Positions 27,919 to 36,987 are shown, counted from the stretch's first letter. The stretch is 64,000 nucleotides of DNA from an uncultured Rhizobium sp. (GCA_945952045.1 CAMFHE010000015.1:1-64000); one strand, 5' to 3'. Notes: generated from the letters alone by a model not told the origin. Numbers and translations are program-made.

Positions 27919-29112
27919 TTATTTCGACAGCGCCCGCATGGCCCTGTCGAGGCCGCCAAGCGTCAGCGGATACATCTGGCCGGCCATCAGCGACCGGATC
28001 ATGCCGGTCGAGGTGGTATAGCCCCAATGCTCCTGCCGCATCGGATTGAGCCAGATGCATTTGCGGAAATGGCCGGTCATGCGGGAAAGCCAGGTGGCGC
28101 CGGCCTCCGGGTTCCAGTGCTCGACCGAGCCGCCGGAATGGCTGATCTCATACGGGCTCATGGCGGCGTCGCCGACGAAGACGACATGGTAGTCCGGCCC
28201 GTAGGTGCGCAGGATATCCATGGTCGGGGTAACCTCGGCGCGGCGGCGGCGGTTGTCTTTCCACACGCCTTCGTAAAGGCAGTTGTGGAAGTAGAAATAA
28301 TCCATGTGGCGGAATTCGGCGCGCGCGGCGGAAAACAGCTCTTCGACGGAGCGGATATGATCGTCCATCGATCCGCCGACATCGAAGAACATCAATAGCT
28401 TGACGGCATTGCGGCGCTCCGGCCGGGTCTGAACGTCGAGATAGCCGTGTTCGGCGGTGGCGCGGATCGTGCCGGCAAGATCGAGTTCGTCGGCCGCGCC
28501 GTCGCGCACCCAGCGGCGCAGGCGTTTCAACGCCACCTTGATGTTGCGCGTGCCGAGCTCGACCGTATCGTCGAAATTGCGGAATTCACGCCGGTCCCAG
28601 ACCTTCACCGCTCGGCGATGGCGCGAGCGATCCTGGCCGATGCGCACGCCTTCCGGATTGTAGCCATAGGCGCCGAAAGGCGAGGTGCCGGCGGTGCCGA
28701 TCCACTTCGAGCCGCCCTGATGGCGCCCCTTCTGTTCGGCAAAGCGCTCGCGCAGGGTTTCCATCAGCTTGTCGAAGCCACCGAGGCTGTCGATCAGCGC
28801 CTTGTCTTCGGCGCTCAGGTGTTTTTCCGCGAGCCGCCGCAACCACTCCTCCGGCAGGTCGCGCGGCGAAGGGCCTTCCTCACCGGTAGCGTCCGCCAGC
28901 GCTTCCAGCCCCTGAAAACTCTCGGAAAAGACGCGGTCGAAGCGGTCGATGAAGCGCTCGTCCTTCACCAGCGCCGTGCGGGCGAGGTAATAGAAGGCCT
29001 CGACGTCGAAATCGGCGATCCCCGTCTTCATCGCTTCGAGAAGCAGCAGGAATTCCCGGAGCGTGACCGGCACGCCCGCTGATTTCAGCCGCAGGAAGAA
29101 GGGCAGGAACAT
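27919..29112 (-). CDS. CoxE-type von Willebrand factor A domain protein
   Basis: The 397-residue protein belongs to the VWA/CoxE-like family that works with MoxR AAA+ ATPases as metal-insertion or remodelling chaperones. The N-terminus PFFLRLKSAGVPVTLREFL is the family signature. The metal-ion-dependent adhesion site reads MFFDVGGSMDDH near residue 245, with Gly in place of the first Ser of DxSxS. The end WLNPMRQEHWGYTTST is also typical. A MoxR gene is encoded nearby (30661-31497) but separated by metA and a GNAT gene. Five bases separate it from the GNAT stop, so it is co-translated with metA-GNAT. Confidence 0.88.
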   Translation of the reverse strand: MFLPFFLRLKSAGVPVTLREFLLLLEAMKTGIADFDVEAFYYLARTALVKDERFIDRFDRVFSESFQGLEALADATGEEGPSPRDLPEEWLRRLAEKHLSAEDKALIDSLGGFDKLMETLRERFAEQKGRHQGGSKWIGTAGTSPFGAYGYNPEGVRIGQDRSRHRRAVKVWDRREFRNFDDTVELGTRNIKVALKRLRRWVRDGAADELDLAGTIRATAEHGYLDVQTRPERRNAVKLLMFFDVGGSMDDHIRSVEELFSAARAEFRHMDYFYFHNCLYEGVWKDNRRRRAEVTPTMDILRTYGPDYHVVFVGDAAMSPYEISHSGGSVEHWNPEAGATWLSRMTGHFRKCIWLNPMRQEHWGYTTSTGMIRSLMAGQMYPLTLGGLDRAMRALSK

Positions 29113-29117
29113 GCGCG

Positions 29118-29567
29118 TCAGAAATTCCGCTGGTAGACGAGGAAGGGCGTCTTTTCGGCGATGCGGTCGTAGAGCCGGCGCGCGGTCGCATTGAATTCCT
29201 GGGTCATCCAGTAGACCTCCTTCGACCCTTGCGTCTGCGCCGCGCCATAGACCGCTTCGATCAGCGCCCGGCCGACGCCCTTGCCGCGGACTTCAGGATC
29301 GGCGAACAGATCCTGAAGATAGCAGACATTGTCGATATGCCAGCAGGAACGGTGGAACAGGTAATGCGCCAGCCCCACGGCGCGGCCGTTATCGAAGGCG
29401 ATGAAGCCGCGATATTCGTTCGGCGCGCCGCTGAGCAGCCGCGCGAAGGTGGAGACATAGATCTCCTCGGGCAGAACGGTCTCATAAAAGGCGAGGTAGG
29501 CGGTCCAGAGGCGGCGCCAGTCCGCCTCGTCGCGCGCCTCGATCGGGCGGATGTCCAGTTCGCTCAT
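29118..29567 (-). CDS. GNAT family N-acetyltransferase
   Basis: The 149-residue protein begins SELDIRPIEARDEADWRRLW and has the acetyl-CoA loop DPEVRGKGVGRALIEAV near residues 92-108, with VCYLQDLFAD before it and FNATARRLYDRI after it. It is a single-domain GNAT with unknown acceptor. It starts four bases after the metA stop and ends five bases before the vWA gene, which makes it an internal member of a tight metA-GNAT-vWA operon. Confidence 0.9.
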   Translation of the reverse strand: MSELDIRPIEARDEADWRRLWTAYLAFYETVLPEEIYVSTFARLLSGAPNEYRGFIAFDNGRAVGLAHYLFHRSCWHIDNVCYLQDLFADPEVRGKGVGRALIEAVYGAAQTQGSKEVYWMTQEFNATARRLYDRIAEKTPFLVYQRNF

Positions 29568-29571
29568 CGTC

Positions 29572-30495
29572 TCACCTGTCGTTGCCGATCTCTTCGAGAT
29601 CGTAAGGGGTCGTCTGGTAGATTTCGGCGATCCAGTTGCCGAAGAACAGATGCGCATGGCTGCGCCAGCGATTGAGCGGCGGGAGGGTGGCGTCGTTATG
29701 CGGGAAATAGTCGTGCGGCATCTTGATCGGCACGCCGGCATCGACGTCGCGGAAATATTCGTCGGCAAGCGAGGTCGAATCATATTCGACATGGTTGAAC
29801 ATATAGAGACGATTGCCGGCGTTCTCGTGGATCAGGCAAACGCCCATCTCCTTCGATTCCATCAGCACTTCCAGTTCCGGCACCTTGGCGACGTCGGCGC
29901 GGCGCACCTCCGTCCAGCGCGACACCGGCACGCCGAAATCGTCGGAAAAGCCGTTGAGATAGACCGAGGACGGCTTCAGGTTCATGTGGCGATAGACGCC
30001 AAAAGCCTTTTCCTTCAGCAGATGCTTGGGCACCCCGTGGAAATGGTAGATGGCGGCCATCGCGCCCCAGCAGACGTTGAGCGTCGAGTGGACGTTGGTC
30101 GCAGTCCAGTCGAAAATCCGCTGCATTTCGTTCCAGTAGGTCACGTCCTCGTAGTCGAGGGTTTCGACCGGCGCGCCGGTAATGATGAAACCGTCGAACT
30201 TGCGGTGGCGCACCTCCTCCCAGGTCTCGTAAAAGGACAGGAGATGTTCCTCGGAGGTGTTCTTGGCCTTGTGGCCACCGACGCGGATCAGCGACAGTTC
30301 GACCTGCAGCGGGCTCGCGCCGACCAGGCGGGCCATCTGGATCTCGGTCTTGATCTTGTTCGGCATGAGATTCAGCAGGCCGATATGGAGCGGGCGGATG
30401 TCCTGGCGGACGGCCACGGTCTCGGTCATCACCCGCACGCCCTCGTTCACGAGGGTCTGGAAGGCAGGCAAGGTATCGGGAATCTTGATCGGCAT
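29572..30495 (-). CDS. metA: Homoserine O-acyltransferase MetA
   Basis: The 307-residue enzyme acylates homoserine in the first committed step of methionine synthesis; members of this family use succinyl- or acetyl-CoA. The class-I glutamine amidotransferase-like fold is visible with [19 protein letters not shown] near 110, the catalytic cysteine block [10 protein letters not shown] near 142, and the His/Glu pair in MFNHVEYD near 235. The N-terminus [12 protein letters not shown] and length match. A SAM-II riboswitch and a terminator-like hairpin lie in its leader. Confidence 0.96.
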   Translation of the reverse strand: MPIKIPDTLPAFQTLVNEGVRVMTETVAVRQDIRPLHIGLLNLMPNKIKTEIQMARLVGASPLQVELSLIRVGGHKAKNTSEEHLLSFYETWEEVRHRKFDGFIITGAPVETLDYEDVTYWNEMQRIFDWTATNVHSTLNVCWGAMAAIYHFHGVPKHLLKEKAFGVYRHMNLKPSSVYLNGFSDDFGVPVSRWTEVRRADVAKVPELEVLMESKEMGVCLIHENAGNRLYMFNHVEYDSTSLADEYFRDVDAGVPIKMPHDYFPHNDATLPPLNRWRSHAHLFFGNWIAEIYQTTPYDLEEIGNDR

Positions 30496-30538
30496 TGTGC
30501 TGTCACTCGTTAAAAACAAGACGACCGGCCGCGAGAAT

Positions 30539-30579
30539 AAAAAAACGCTAATCGGTCCGTGACGCACGGCCCTTTAGCG
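30539..30579 (-). terminator. Terminator-like hairpin in the metA leader
   Basis: On the minus strand CGCTAA (5' arm) pairs with TTAGCG, enclosing an inner stem GGCCGTG/CACGGaCC, and seven T residues follow at once. The 5' arm shares bases with the conserved 3' end (GCTAAAG) of the SAM-II aptamer, so ligand-bound aptamer and full-length hairpin appear mutually exclusive. This is a candidate expression platform. Confidence 0.6.
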
Positions 30580-30622
30580 ACTTATTTAACGTGGCTGCAA
30601 GCCGGCCGGCCAAATCACCACG
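30572..30622 (-). promoter_or_regulatory. SAM-II riboswitch upstream of metA
   Basis: The minus strand carries CGTGGTGATTTG, a variable loop, GCAGCCACGTTAAATAAG and CGCTAAAG in order. These are the conserved blocks of the SAM-II aptamer known from alphaproteobacterial methionine genes. The CGTGG/CCACG P1 helix and the 3' pseudoknot strand are both present. S-adenosylmethionine binding is expected to lower MetA synthesis. Confidence 0.93.
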
Positions 30623-30660
30623 ATCCCCTAGATACGCTGAGGCGAGACAAGAATCAAGGA

Positions 30661-31497
30661 TCAGTCGCGCCGCGCCATGAAAGCCAGTCGTTCGAACAGA
30701 TGCACGTCCTGTTCGTTCTTCAAAAGCGCCCCGTGCAGGCGTGGAAGCGCGTTCTTGGCCGAGCCCCGCAGATCGGCCGGATCGACCTCGTCGGCGACCA
30801 GAAGGCGGATCCAGTCGAGCGCCTCCGATGTCGATGGCTTCTTCTTCAGCCCCTGCGTATCGCGGATTTCATAGAAGGTCGTCAGCGCGCTTGCGAGCAG
30901 CTGCTGGCGGATGCCGGGATAGTGCACCTCGACGATGCGGGCCAGCGTATCCGGGTCGGGAAAGCGGATGTAATTGAAGAAGCAGCGGCGCAGGAATGCG
31001 TCCGGCAACTCCTTCTCGTTGTTGGAGGTGATGATGACGATCGGGCGCTGGCGGGCGGTGATCGTCTCGCCGGTCTCGTAGACATGGAATTCCATACGGT
31101 CGAGTTCCTGCAACAGGTCGTTGGGAAACTCGATGTCGGCCTTGTCGATCTCGTCGATCAGCAGCACGCATTTCCGCTCGGTCTCGAACGCCTGCCACAG
31201 CTTGCCCTTGCGGATGTAGTTGGCGACATCGTTGACCCGCTCGTCGCCGAGCTGGCTGTCGCGCAGGCGCGAGACGGCATCGTATTCGTAAAGCCCCTGT
31301 TGCGCCTTGGTCGTCGACTTGACGTTCCATTCGAGCAGGTCGAGGCCAAGCGCTGCGGCCACCTGCCGCGCCAGCTCGGTCTTGCCGGTGCCGGGCTCGC
31401 CCTTGACCAGAAGCGGGCGCTCCAGCCTGATGGCGGCATTGACCGCGACCATCAGATCCTTGTCGGCGATATAGGCATCGGTACCCTGAAACTGCAT
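30661..31497 (-). CDS. MoxR family AAA+ ATPase
   Basis: The 278-residue ATPase has Walker A LVKGEPGTGKTELARQVA near residues 35-52, Walker B CVLLIDEIDKADIEFP near 110, sensor 1 PIVIITSNNEKELP near 147 and the DAFLRRCFFNYIRFP arginine-finger region. MoxR proteins pair with vWA proteins to remodel or load metals into targets. The matching CoxE-like vWA gene lies three genes downstream (27919-29112) beyond metA and a GNAT gene. The start at 31497 removes eight dubious residues. It is divergent from the ABC transporter gene. Confidence 0.92.
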   Translation of the reverse strand: MQFQGTDAYIADKDLMVAVNAAIRLERPLLVKGEPGTGKTELARQVAAALGLDLLEWNVKSTTKAQQGLYEYDAVSRLRDSQLGDERVNDVANYIRKGKLWQAFETERKCVLLIDEIDKADIEFPNDLLQELDRMEFHVYETGETITARQRPIVIITSNNEKELPDAFLRRCFFNYIRFPDPDTLARIVEVHYPGIRQQLLASALTTFYEIRDTQGLKKKPSTSEALDWIRLLVADEVDPADLRGSAKNALPRLHGALLKNEQDVHLFERLAFMARRD

Positions 31498-31673
31498 GTG
31501 ACCCCGTGGCATTGGAAGCATGGCGTGCGAAAACGTGCGGGCCGCACCCTACTCCATCGTCTCGAAAACCGAAATTGCGGCGCAGCAAAAATTTCCGCTG
31601 CCGTAATGAAACCACCTTCACGCAAGATGCGTGTCATATTCATGAGGGATTCAGGCGGAAGACAGCGAACTCC

Positions 31674-33449
31674 ATGGCGAATGACGAAGCAGTATCCGAG
31701 CGCCACGACGCCGCAACCGGCGAGCCGGCGATCGGTTTCACGTCCCAGCTGAGCATGATGTTGCGGGCCCTGTGGGATTCGCCCGTGCGCAGCCGCCTCA
31801 TCGTCTTCTGGATCCTCATCCTCGCTATCATCCTGGCTACTGCCTTCGTGCAGGTGATGCTCAACGACTGGAACGGCGCCTTCTACGATTCGCTGGAACG
31901 GCGCGATCTCTCCGGCTTCCTGCATCAGTTGCAGATCTTCGCGGCAATTGCCGGCGTGCTGCTGCTGCTCAATGTCAGCCAGACCTGGGTGAACCAGATT
32001 TTGTCTATCCGCATGCGTGACGGATTGACGCGCGACCTCCTCGGGCAATGGCTGTTTCCGCGCCGGGCCTTGCGGCTGTCGGCATCGGGCATTCTCGGCG
32101 TCAACCCGGACCAGCGCCTGCATGAGGATTCGGCGCATCTCTCCGACATCACCACCAGCCTTGCGATCGGGCTGACGCAATCGACGATCATGCTGGTCAG
32201 CTTCGTTGGCGTGCTCTGGGATCTGTCGGCGGGCTTTTCGTTTTCCTATAACGGGCATCCGGTTGCCATTCCCGGCTACATGGTCTGGGCGGTGTTTCTC
32301 TATGCCGGCTCCGCCTCGCTGCTGAGCACCGTCGTCGGCCGCAGCCTGCCGGCGCTGACCGCCGAGCGCTACGCCAAGGAAGCGCAGCTGCGCACCTCGC
32401 TGATGCGCGCCAACGAAAACCTGACCGCGATCACCCTGCAGGAAGGCGAGGAGACCGAACGCCGGCGCATCGATGGCGATATCTCGGTGATCCTGCGGAC
32501 CATGGGCAAGCTCGCCATGGCCAACACCAACCTGCGCTGGGTGTCGGCGGGCTATGGATGGCTGACGATCATCGCCCCGATCCTCATCGCCGCGCCCGTC
32601 TATTTTGCCGGAGACCTGACCTTCGGCGGCCTGATGATGGCCGTCGGCGCCTTCAACCAGGTCTATACGGCGTTGCGCTGGTATGTCGACAATTTCAGCA
32701 CCATCGCCGACTGGAAGGCGTCGCTGATGCGCGTCGCCAATTTCCGTCAGGCGCTGGTGCTGATGGAAACCCATCCGCCGGCCGCCGATTGCAATCATCC
32801 GGCAAAGGCAGCGGATGCGGTGGTGCTGCGCAATCTCGCGGTCTCGGCCGGTCAGGCCTCGGGCAGCTTCCGGCTGAAGGAAACCAATGTCGCCATCCAT
32901 CCCGGCGAGCGCATCGTCGTCAACGGCGATCCCGGCGCCAACCGCCGACTGCTGTTTGCGGCGCTTGCCGGCTGGTGGGCAGACTGGACCGGCTCGATCG
33001 TGCTGCCGGAAAAGGCGCATATCCTGTTCGTGCCCTACGCCTCCTATCTGCCGCAGGCGCCGTTGCGCGATGCGATCGCCTTTCCGGCGACGGCGGATGT
33101 CTATGGCGACGACCGCATTGCCGCCGTTCTGGAACGGGTGGGACTTGCCGATCTCGTGTCGCGCCTCGACATGACAGCCCGCTGGGATCGCCAGCTCGAC
33201 CGTGAACAGCAGGTGGCGCTGGCCGTCGCCCGCGTTCTCCTGACGCAAGCCGACTGGGTCATCTTCGAAGACACGCTGGAAGGGCTTGAGCCGGAGACGG
33301 CGCAGCGCCTGTCATCGGCGCTCGCCGGTCTCGACAAGGTCGGCATCATCTATATCGGCCGCTCGGAAGCGTTCATCGCCGCCGTCAAGCCCCGGATTCT
33401 ACATCTGGAAGTCACCAATGGCGCCGAACCGGTTCCGCAGCCGGCATGA
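31674..33449 (+). CDS. ABC transporter-like permease/ATPase fusion with degenerate ATPase motifs
   Basis: The 591-residue protein resembles the SbmA/BacA-YddA type (ABC_membrane_2). A membrane domain with about six helices (residues 30-330) contains LNDWNGAFYDSLERRD near 66 and a QRLHEDS motif near 145. The C-terminal ATPase domain (about 370-590) is atypical. The P-loop position reads NGDPGANRRLL with no lysine, the signature region reads LDREQQVALAVAR without the SGG core, the Walker B end reads FEDTLEGLE, and the switch His position reads YIGRSEA. ATP hydrolysis is therefore doubtful. The frame is intact with normal codon use. It may be a transporter that lost its motor. Confidence 0.8.
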   Translation: MANDEAVSERHDAATGEPAIGFTSQLSMMLRALWDSPVRSRLIVFWILILAIILATAFVQVMLNDWNGAFYDSLERRDLSGFLHQLQIFAAIAGVLLLLNVSQTWVNQILSIRMRDGLTRDLLGQWLFPRRALRLSASGILGVNPDQRLHEDSAHLSDITTSLAIGLTQSTIMLVSFVGVLWDLSAGFSFSYNGHPVAIPGYMVWAVFLYAGSASLLSTVVGRSLPALTAERYAKEAQLRTSLMRANENLTAITLQEGEETERRRIDGDISVILRTMGKLAMANTNLRWVSAGYGWLTIIAPILIAAPVYFAGDLTFGGLMMAVGAFNQVYTALRWYVDNFSTIADWKASLMRVANFRQALVLMETHPPAADCNHPAKAADAVVLRNLAVSAGQASGSFRLKETNVAIHPGERIVVNGDPGANRRLLFAALAGWWADWTGSIVLPEKAHILFVPYASYLPQAPLRDAIAFPATADVYGDDRIAAVLERVGLADLVSRLDMTARWDRQLDREQQVALAVARVLLTQADWVIFEDTLEGLEPETAQRLSSALAGLDKVGIIYIGRSEAFIAAVKPRILHLEVTNGAEPVPQPA

Positions 33450-33564
33450 AGGCACAGGCATGGCGGCGCCGCCCTCACCCAACGAGATGCCCTTATTCCG
33501 CAACCCGGGAATAGGCTTTGAACTTGCGGAAAGCGTAGACAGAAAATCCAGGTTCGTCAGCAAT

Positions 33565-33586
33565 CGCGAGCCGATCTCGGCTCGCG
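33565..33586. terminator. Hairpin between convergent ABC and MarR genes
   Basis: CGCGAGCCG and CGGCTCGCG form a perfect 9-bp stem with loop ATCT in the 153-bp gap. There is no strong T-run; it is a plausible bidirectional terminator. Confidence 0.5.
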
Positions 33587-33602
33587 GACAGGCTTCCTCC
33601 CG

Positions 33603-34130
33603 TTACTTCTGCCCCAGCACTTTTTCCCGCTCGCGGTAGACCGCCTCGAACCCATCCATGAAGCGTTCGAACAGTTCCGCGAAACGTTCGGCGTCTTCTT
33701 CGGGCCAGTCGGCGACGATGTCGGCGATTGCCGAGAGCTTGACGGCGCGGACTTCGGTGAGCAGTTCAGCGCCCCGCGGGGTCAGCATGACGATGCTGCG
33801 CCGCGCATCGGCCTGCGAGACGTCGCGGCGCAGGACGCCGCGTTCGACCAGTTCGGCCACGACCCGGCTTGCCCGCGAGGGATCGACGCGCATCATCTCG
33901 GCGACCGTTCCGACCGTCGTTTCCGTCTCGGTCAGGCTGGCGCGGCGCACCACGTCCAGCACGTCGAGATGGGAAATGTCGAGTTCCGGCGCCACTTTCT
34001 GGATCGCCAGGCGGCCGACGAGGCGGCGGCCGACCATCAGCCGCATGCGCGACATCGATTGGCCGATGCGGTCGATATCGGCGGTCTTGCCCGGTGCGGG
34101 CGGGGCATCGGTCTTCGGTGCGTGATCCAT
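33603..34130 (-). CDS. MarR family transcriptional repressor
   Basis: The 175-residue protein has a winged helix-turn-helix core (about residues 40-140). ISHLDVLDVVRRAS lies before the recognition region, MMRVDPSRASRVVAELVERG is the HTH, and RDVSQADARRSIVMLTPRG is the wing with the typical D-RR pattern. MarR proteins release DNA on binding phenolic or lipophilic ligands. It is transcribed divergently from a DHA2 efflux pump, and an 8-bp inverted repeat in the 116-bp spacer overlaps the pump promoter, the standard layout for a local repressor. The start at 34130 is chosen for family length. Confidence 0.93.
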   Translation of the reverse strand: MDHAPKTDAPPAPGKTADIDRIGQSMSRMRLMVGRRLVGRLAIQKVAPELDISHLDVLDVVRRASLTETETTVGTVAEMMRVDPSRASRVVAELVERGVLRRDVSQADARRSIVMLTPRGAELLTEVRAVKLSAIADIVADWPEEDAERFAELFERFMDGFEAVYREREKVLGQK

Positions 34131-34180
34131 GTTCCAAGGTCTAGCAAATCCGGGTCGGCTTGAAAATATGCCGCGCGCAA

Positions 34181-34219
34181 TTATGTGCCATTGACAAATA
34201 TATGCCATAAGCACATAAA
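34181..34219 (+). promoter_or_regulatory. Efflux pump promoter overlaid by an inverted repeat (candidate MarR operator)
   Basis: TTGACA (34191-34196) and CATAAA (34214-34219) are 17 bp apart and 28 bp before the pump ATG. TTATGTGC (34181-34188) and GCACATAA (34211-34218) form a perfect inverted repeat that brackets the -35 and covers the -10. A repressor bound there would block RNA polymerase. Confidence 0.7.
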
Positions 34220-34246
34220 TCCGCAAAATGGATCGGAACCCTCTTC

Positions 34247-35737
34247 ATGGATATGCAGCCCGCCTTCGCGCCGCTGGTCACCGACGACAAGCGCCGCCTC
34301 ATCGTCTTTTCCTTCCTCATGGCGGCGCTGTTCATGGCGACGCTCGACAACCAGATCGTCTCGACGGCCCTGCCGACCATCGTCGGCGAGTTCGGCCAGC
34401 TCGAACGTTTCGGCTGGATCGGCTCGTCCTATCTGCTGGCGACCAGCGCGGTGATGCCGCTCTACGGCAAGCTCGGCGATCTCTTCGGCCGCAAGCCGGT
34501 GATGATCACGGCGGTGACGATCTTCATCCTCGGCTCGGCGCTGTGCGGCTTGGCGGTATCGATGAACACGCTGATCGCCGCCCGCGTGCTGCAGGGCTTG
34601 GGCGGCGGCGGACTGATGGTCTCGATCTTTTCCATCAATGCCGACCTGTTCGAGCCGCGCGAGCGCGCCCGTTACCAGAGCTATTCCAGCCTGATGCTGA
34701 TGGCCTCCGGCGCCATCGGCCCGACGCTGGGCGGCACGATGAGCGACGCCTTCGGATGGCGCTCGATCTTCCTGGTCAATATCCCGCTTGGCCTGATCGT
34801 CCTTGTCGGCCTCATAACCATGCTGCCTTATCGCCGACCGACCCGCCTGCCGCGCATCGATTATGCCGGTGCGCTGCTGCTGGCTCTCGCCGTCGGCTCC
34901 ATCGTTCTCGCTGCCGATAGCGCTGAACTGTTCGGCTCGCTCGTCAGCATAGAAAGTCTGGCCGTCATTGCTTTCGGGCTGGCCTGCGCCATTGGCTGGG
35001 TCGCGGTCGAACGTCGCGCGCCGGAGCCGATCGTGCCGCTGTCGCTGTTTGGCAATTCCACCTTCAACCTTCTGCTGGTCGTTTCCATCGTCAGCGGCTC
35101 CATCGGCATCGGTCTCGTCAATTATTATGCGCTGTTTCTGCAGACCACCACCGGGCTGTCGCCCTCGGTCGCCGGGCTGCTGTTTATCGCGCTGACCGGC
35201 GGCATCGTCATCGGTTCGCTTTCAGCCGGATGGCTGATCTCGAAATTCGGCCTCTACAAACCGTTTTCGATTGCCAGCATCGGCCTCAGCCTGACGGCGC
35301 TGGCGCTGTTTACGCAGATCCATCCCGATACGCCGATCTCGATCGTCGCCTCGGTCATGCTGCTGCATGGCTTCGGGGTCGGGCTCGGCCAGCAGGTGCC
35401 AATCCTCGGCATCCAGAACACCGCGCCGCAGCGTGATGTCGGCGCCGCGACCGGAGCGGTGACGCTGACGCGGATGTCCGGCGCGGCGATTGCCATCTCC
35501 ATCTATGGCGCGATCATCAATGCGGGCTTACGCGATGTCACCATCCCCGGCGTCGACAATCTCAAGGAGCTGACGCCGAAAGCGCTGGCGCTGCTGGCGC
35601 CGGAAACCCGGCATATGGTTGCCATGGCCTATTCGCATGCCTTCCTGTCGCTGTTTGCCGCCGCTGCCGTTTGCGCCGGCATCGGCCTGATGGCGGCGCT
35701 CATGCTGAAGCCGGTTCGCCTGCCGCGACACCGCTAG
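34247..35737 (+). CDS. DHA2 family (EmrB/QacA-type) MFS efflux transporter
   Basis: The 496-residue protein has about 14 helices. Helix 1 carries the DHA2 signature LDNQIVSTALPTIVGE near residue 33. Motif A (GKLGDLFGRKPVM) follows near 78, and motif C-like sequence in helix 5 (LMASGAIGPTLGGTMSD) near 148. Such proton-driven pumps export toxic organic compounds, often with a periplasmic adaptor, which is not encoded here. It is divergent from and probably repressed by the adjacent MarR protein. The first two methionines are at 34247 and 34253. Confidence 0.92.
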   Translation: MDMQPAFAPLVTDDKRRLIVFSFLMAALFMATLDNQIVSTALPTIVGEFGQLERFGWIGSSYLLATSAVMPLYGKLGDLFGRKPVMITAVTIFILGSALCGLAVSMNTLIAARVLQGLGGGGLMVSIFSINADLFEPRERARYQSYSSLMLMASGAIGPTLGGTMSDAFGWRSIFLVNIPLGLIVLVGLITMLPYRRPTRLPRIDYAGALLLALAVGSIVLAADSAELFGSLVSIESLAVIAFGLACAIGWVAVERRAPEPIVPLSLFGNSTFNLLLVVSIVSGSIGIGLVNYYALFLQTTTGLSPSVAGLLFIALTGGIVIGSLSAGWLISKFGLYKPFSIASIGLSLTALALFTQIHPDTPISIVASVMLLHGFGVGLGQQVPILGIQNTAPQRDVGAATGAVTLTRMSGAAIAISIYGAIINAGLRDVTIPGVDNLKELTPKALALLAPETRHMVAMAYSHAFLSLFAAAAVCAGIGLMAALMLKPVRLPRHR

Positions 35738-35792
35738 TTGGTGTGAGCCGGATCTTGCCAATCCGGCCGCACGCGTCTACATCTTTCCTCGC

Positions 35793-35896
35793 TCTAACGG
35801 GGTGCCGGACCTTGGCGATAACCAAGGCCACCGGCTGAGAGGCTTCACCGCCAACCCGAAGAACCTGATCCGGTTAGCACCGGCGGAGGGATTAGA
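35793..35896 (+). promoter_or_regulatory. TPP riboswitch (THI element) upstream of thiBPQ
   Basis: The conserved blocks GGGGTGCC, GGCTGAGA, AACCCGA, GAACCTGATCCGGTTAG and CACCGGCGGAGGGA occur in order and spacing, closed by a TCTAA/TTAGA P1 helix. It lies 62 bp before thiB. Thiamine pyrophosphate binding is expected to shut off importer synthesis. The ribosome-binding site AAGGAGGAAG lies about 45 bp beyond the aptamer. Confidence 0.96.
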
Positions 35897-35958
35897 CGCG
35901 CCAGTTTCATGACGCCCTTTTCCCCGATCAACCCGTTTACGAAGGAGGAAGAGGCGTC

Positions 35959-36987
35959 ATGCCGAACCATATCATCCGCAATCTCGTGTCCGCCGTGGCA
36001 CTCTCGGCGGCTGCCTTGCTTAGCCTGCAAGGCCCGGCCAATGCCGCGGACAAGACGCTCACCGTCTACACCTATGAAAGCTTCATTTCCGAATGGGGTC
36101 CCGGCCCGAAGGTGAAGGCCGCGTTTGAAAAGACCTGCGGCTGCACGGTGAATTTCGTCGGCGTCGCCGATGGCGTGGCGCTGCTCTCGCGTCTCAAGCT
36201 GGAAGGCGCGGGTTCCAAGGCCGATGTCGTGCTTGGCCTCGACACCAACCTGATCGACGAGGCCAAGCAGACCGGCCTGTTCGATGCCAGCGGCGTCGAC
36301 GCCTCCGCCGCCAAGGTTCCCGGCGATTTCAAGGACGACGTCTTCGTACCCTATGATTACGGCCATTTCGCCGTGGTCTATGACACGCAGGCCCTGAAGA
36401 CGCCGCCGGCGAGCCTCAAGGAATTGGTCGAGGGCGATCCCTCGCAGAAGATCGTCATCGAGGACCCGCGCACCTCGACGCCCGGCCTCGGCCTGCTGCT
36501 GTGGGTCAAGTCGGTCTATGGCGACAAGGCGGGCGAGGCCTGGGCCAAGCTCAAGAACCGCGTACTGACCGTCACACCCGGCTGGTCGGAAGCCTATGGC
36601 CTGTTCACCAAGGGCGAAGCGCCGATGGTGCTGTCCTACACCACCTCGCCGGCCTATCACATGGTCGCCGAAAACAGCGAGCGTTATCAGGCCGCCGCTT
36701 TCTCGGAGGGGCATTACATCCAGATCGAGGTTGCCGGCCTCTTGAAGAACGCCCCGGAAAAGCAGCTCGCCAAGGATTTTCTGGCCTTCACCCTGACCCC
36801 GGCGTTTCAGGACACCATCCCCACCAATAACTGGATGATGCCGGTCGCAAAAACCTCCGAACCGTTGCCGGATGCCTTCGGCAAGCTGGTCACTCCGGAA
36901 AAAACCTTCCTGATGAGCCCGGAAGAGGTGGCGAAGAACCGCAAGGCCTGGATCGACGAATGGCTCGCATCCATGAGCATGAACTGA
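35959..36987 (+). CDS. thiB: Thiamine ABC transporter substrate-binding protein
   Basis: The 342-residue periplasmic protein starts with a signal peptide (cleavage near ANAAD at about 30). The mature N-terminus [19 protein letters not shown] is typical of ThiB, and it has [14 protein letters not shown] and [15 protein letters not shown] further on. It binds thiamine and its phosphates for import. A strong AAGGAGGAAG site precedes the ATG. It is the first gene of thiBPQ, under the TPP riboswitch. Confidence 0.95.
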   Translation: MPNHIIRNLVSAVALSAAALLSLQGPANAADKTLTVYTYESFISEWGPGPKVKAAFEKTCGCTVNFVGVADGVALLSRLKLEGAGSKADVVLGLDTNLIDEAKQTGLFDASGVDASAAKVPGDFKDDVFVPYDYGHFAVVYDTQALKTPPASLKELVEGDPSQKIVIEDPRTSTPGLGLLLWVKSVYGDKAGEAWAKLKNRVLTVTPGWSEAYGLFTKGEAPMVLSYTTSPAYHMVAENSERYQAAAFSEGHYIQIEVAGLLKNAPEKQLAKDFLAFTLTPAFQDTIPTNNWMMPVAKTSEPLPDAFGKLVTPEKTFLMSPEEVAKNRKAWIDEWLASMSMN

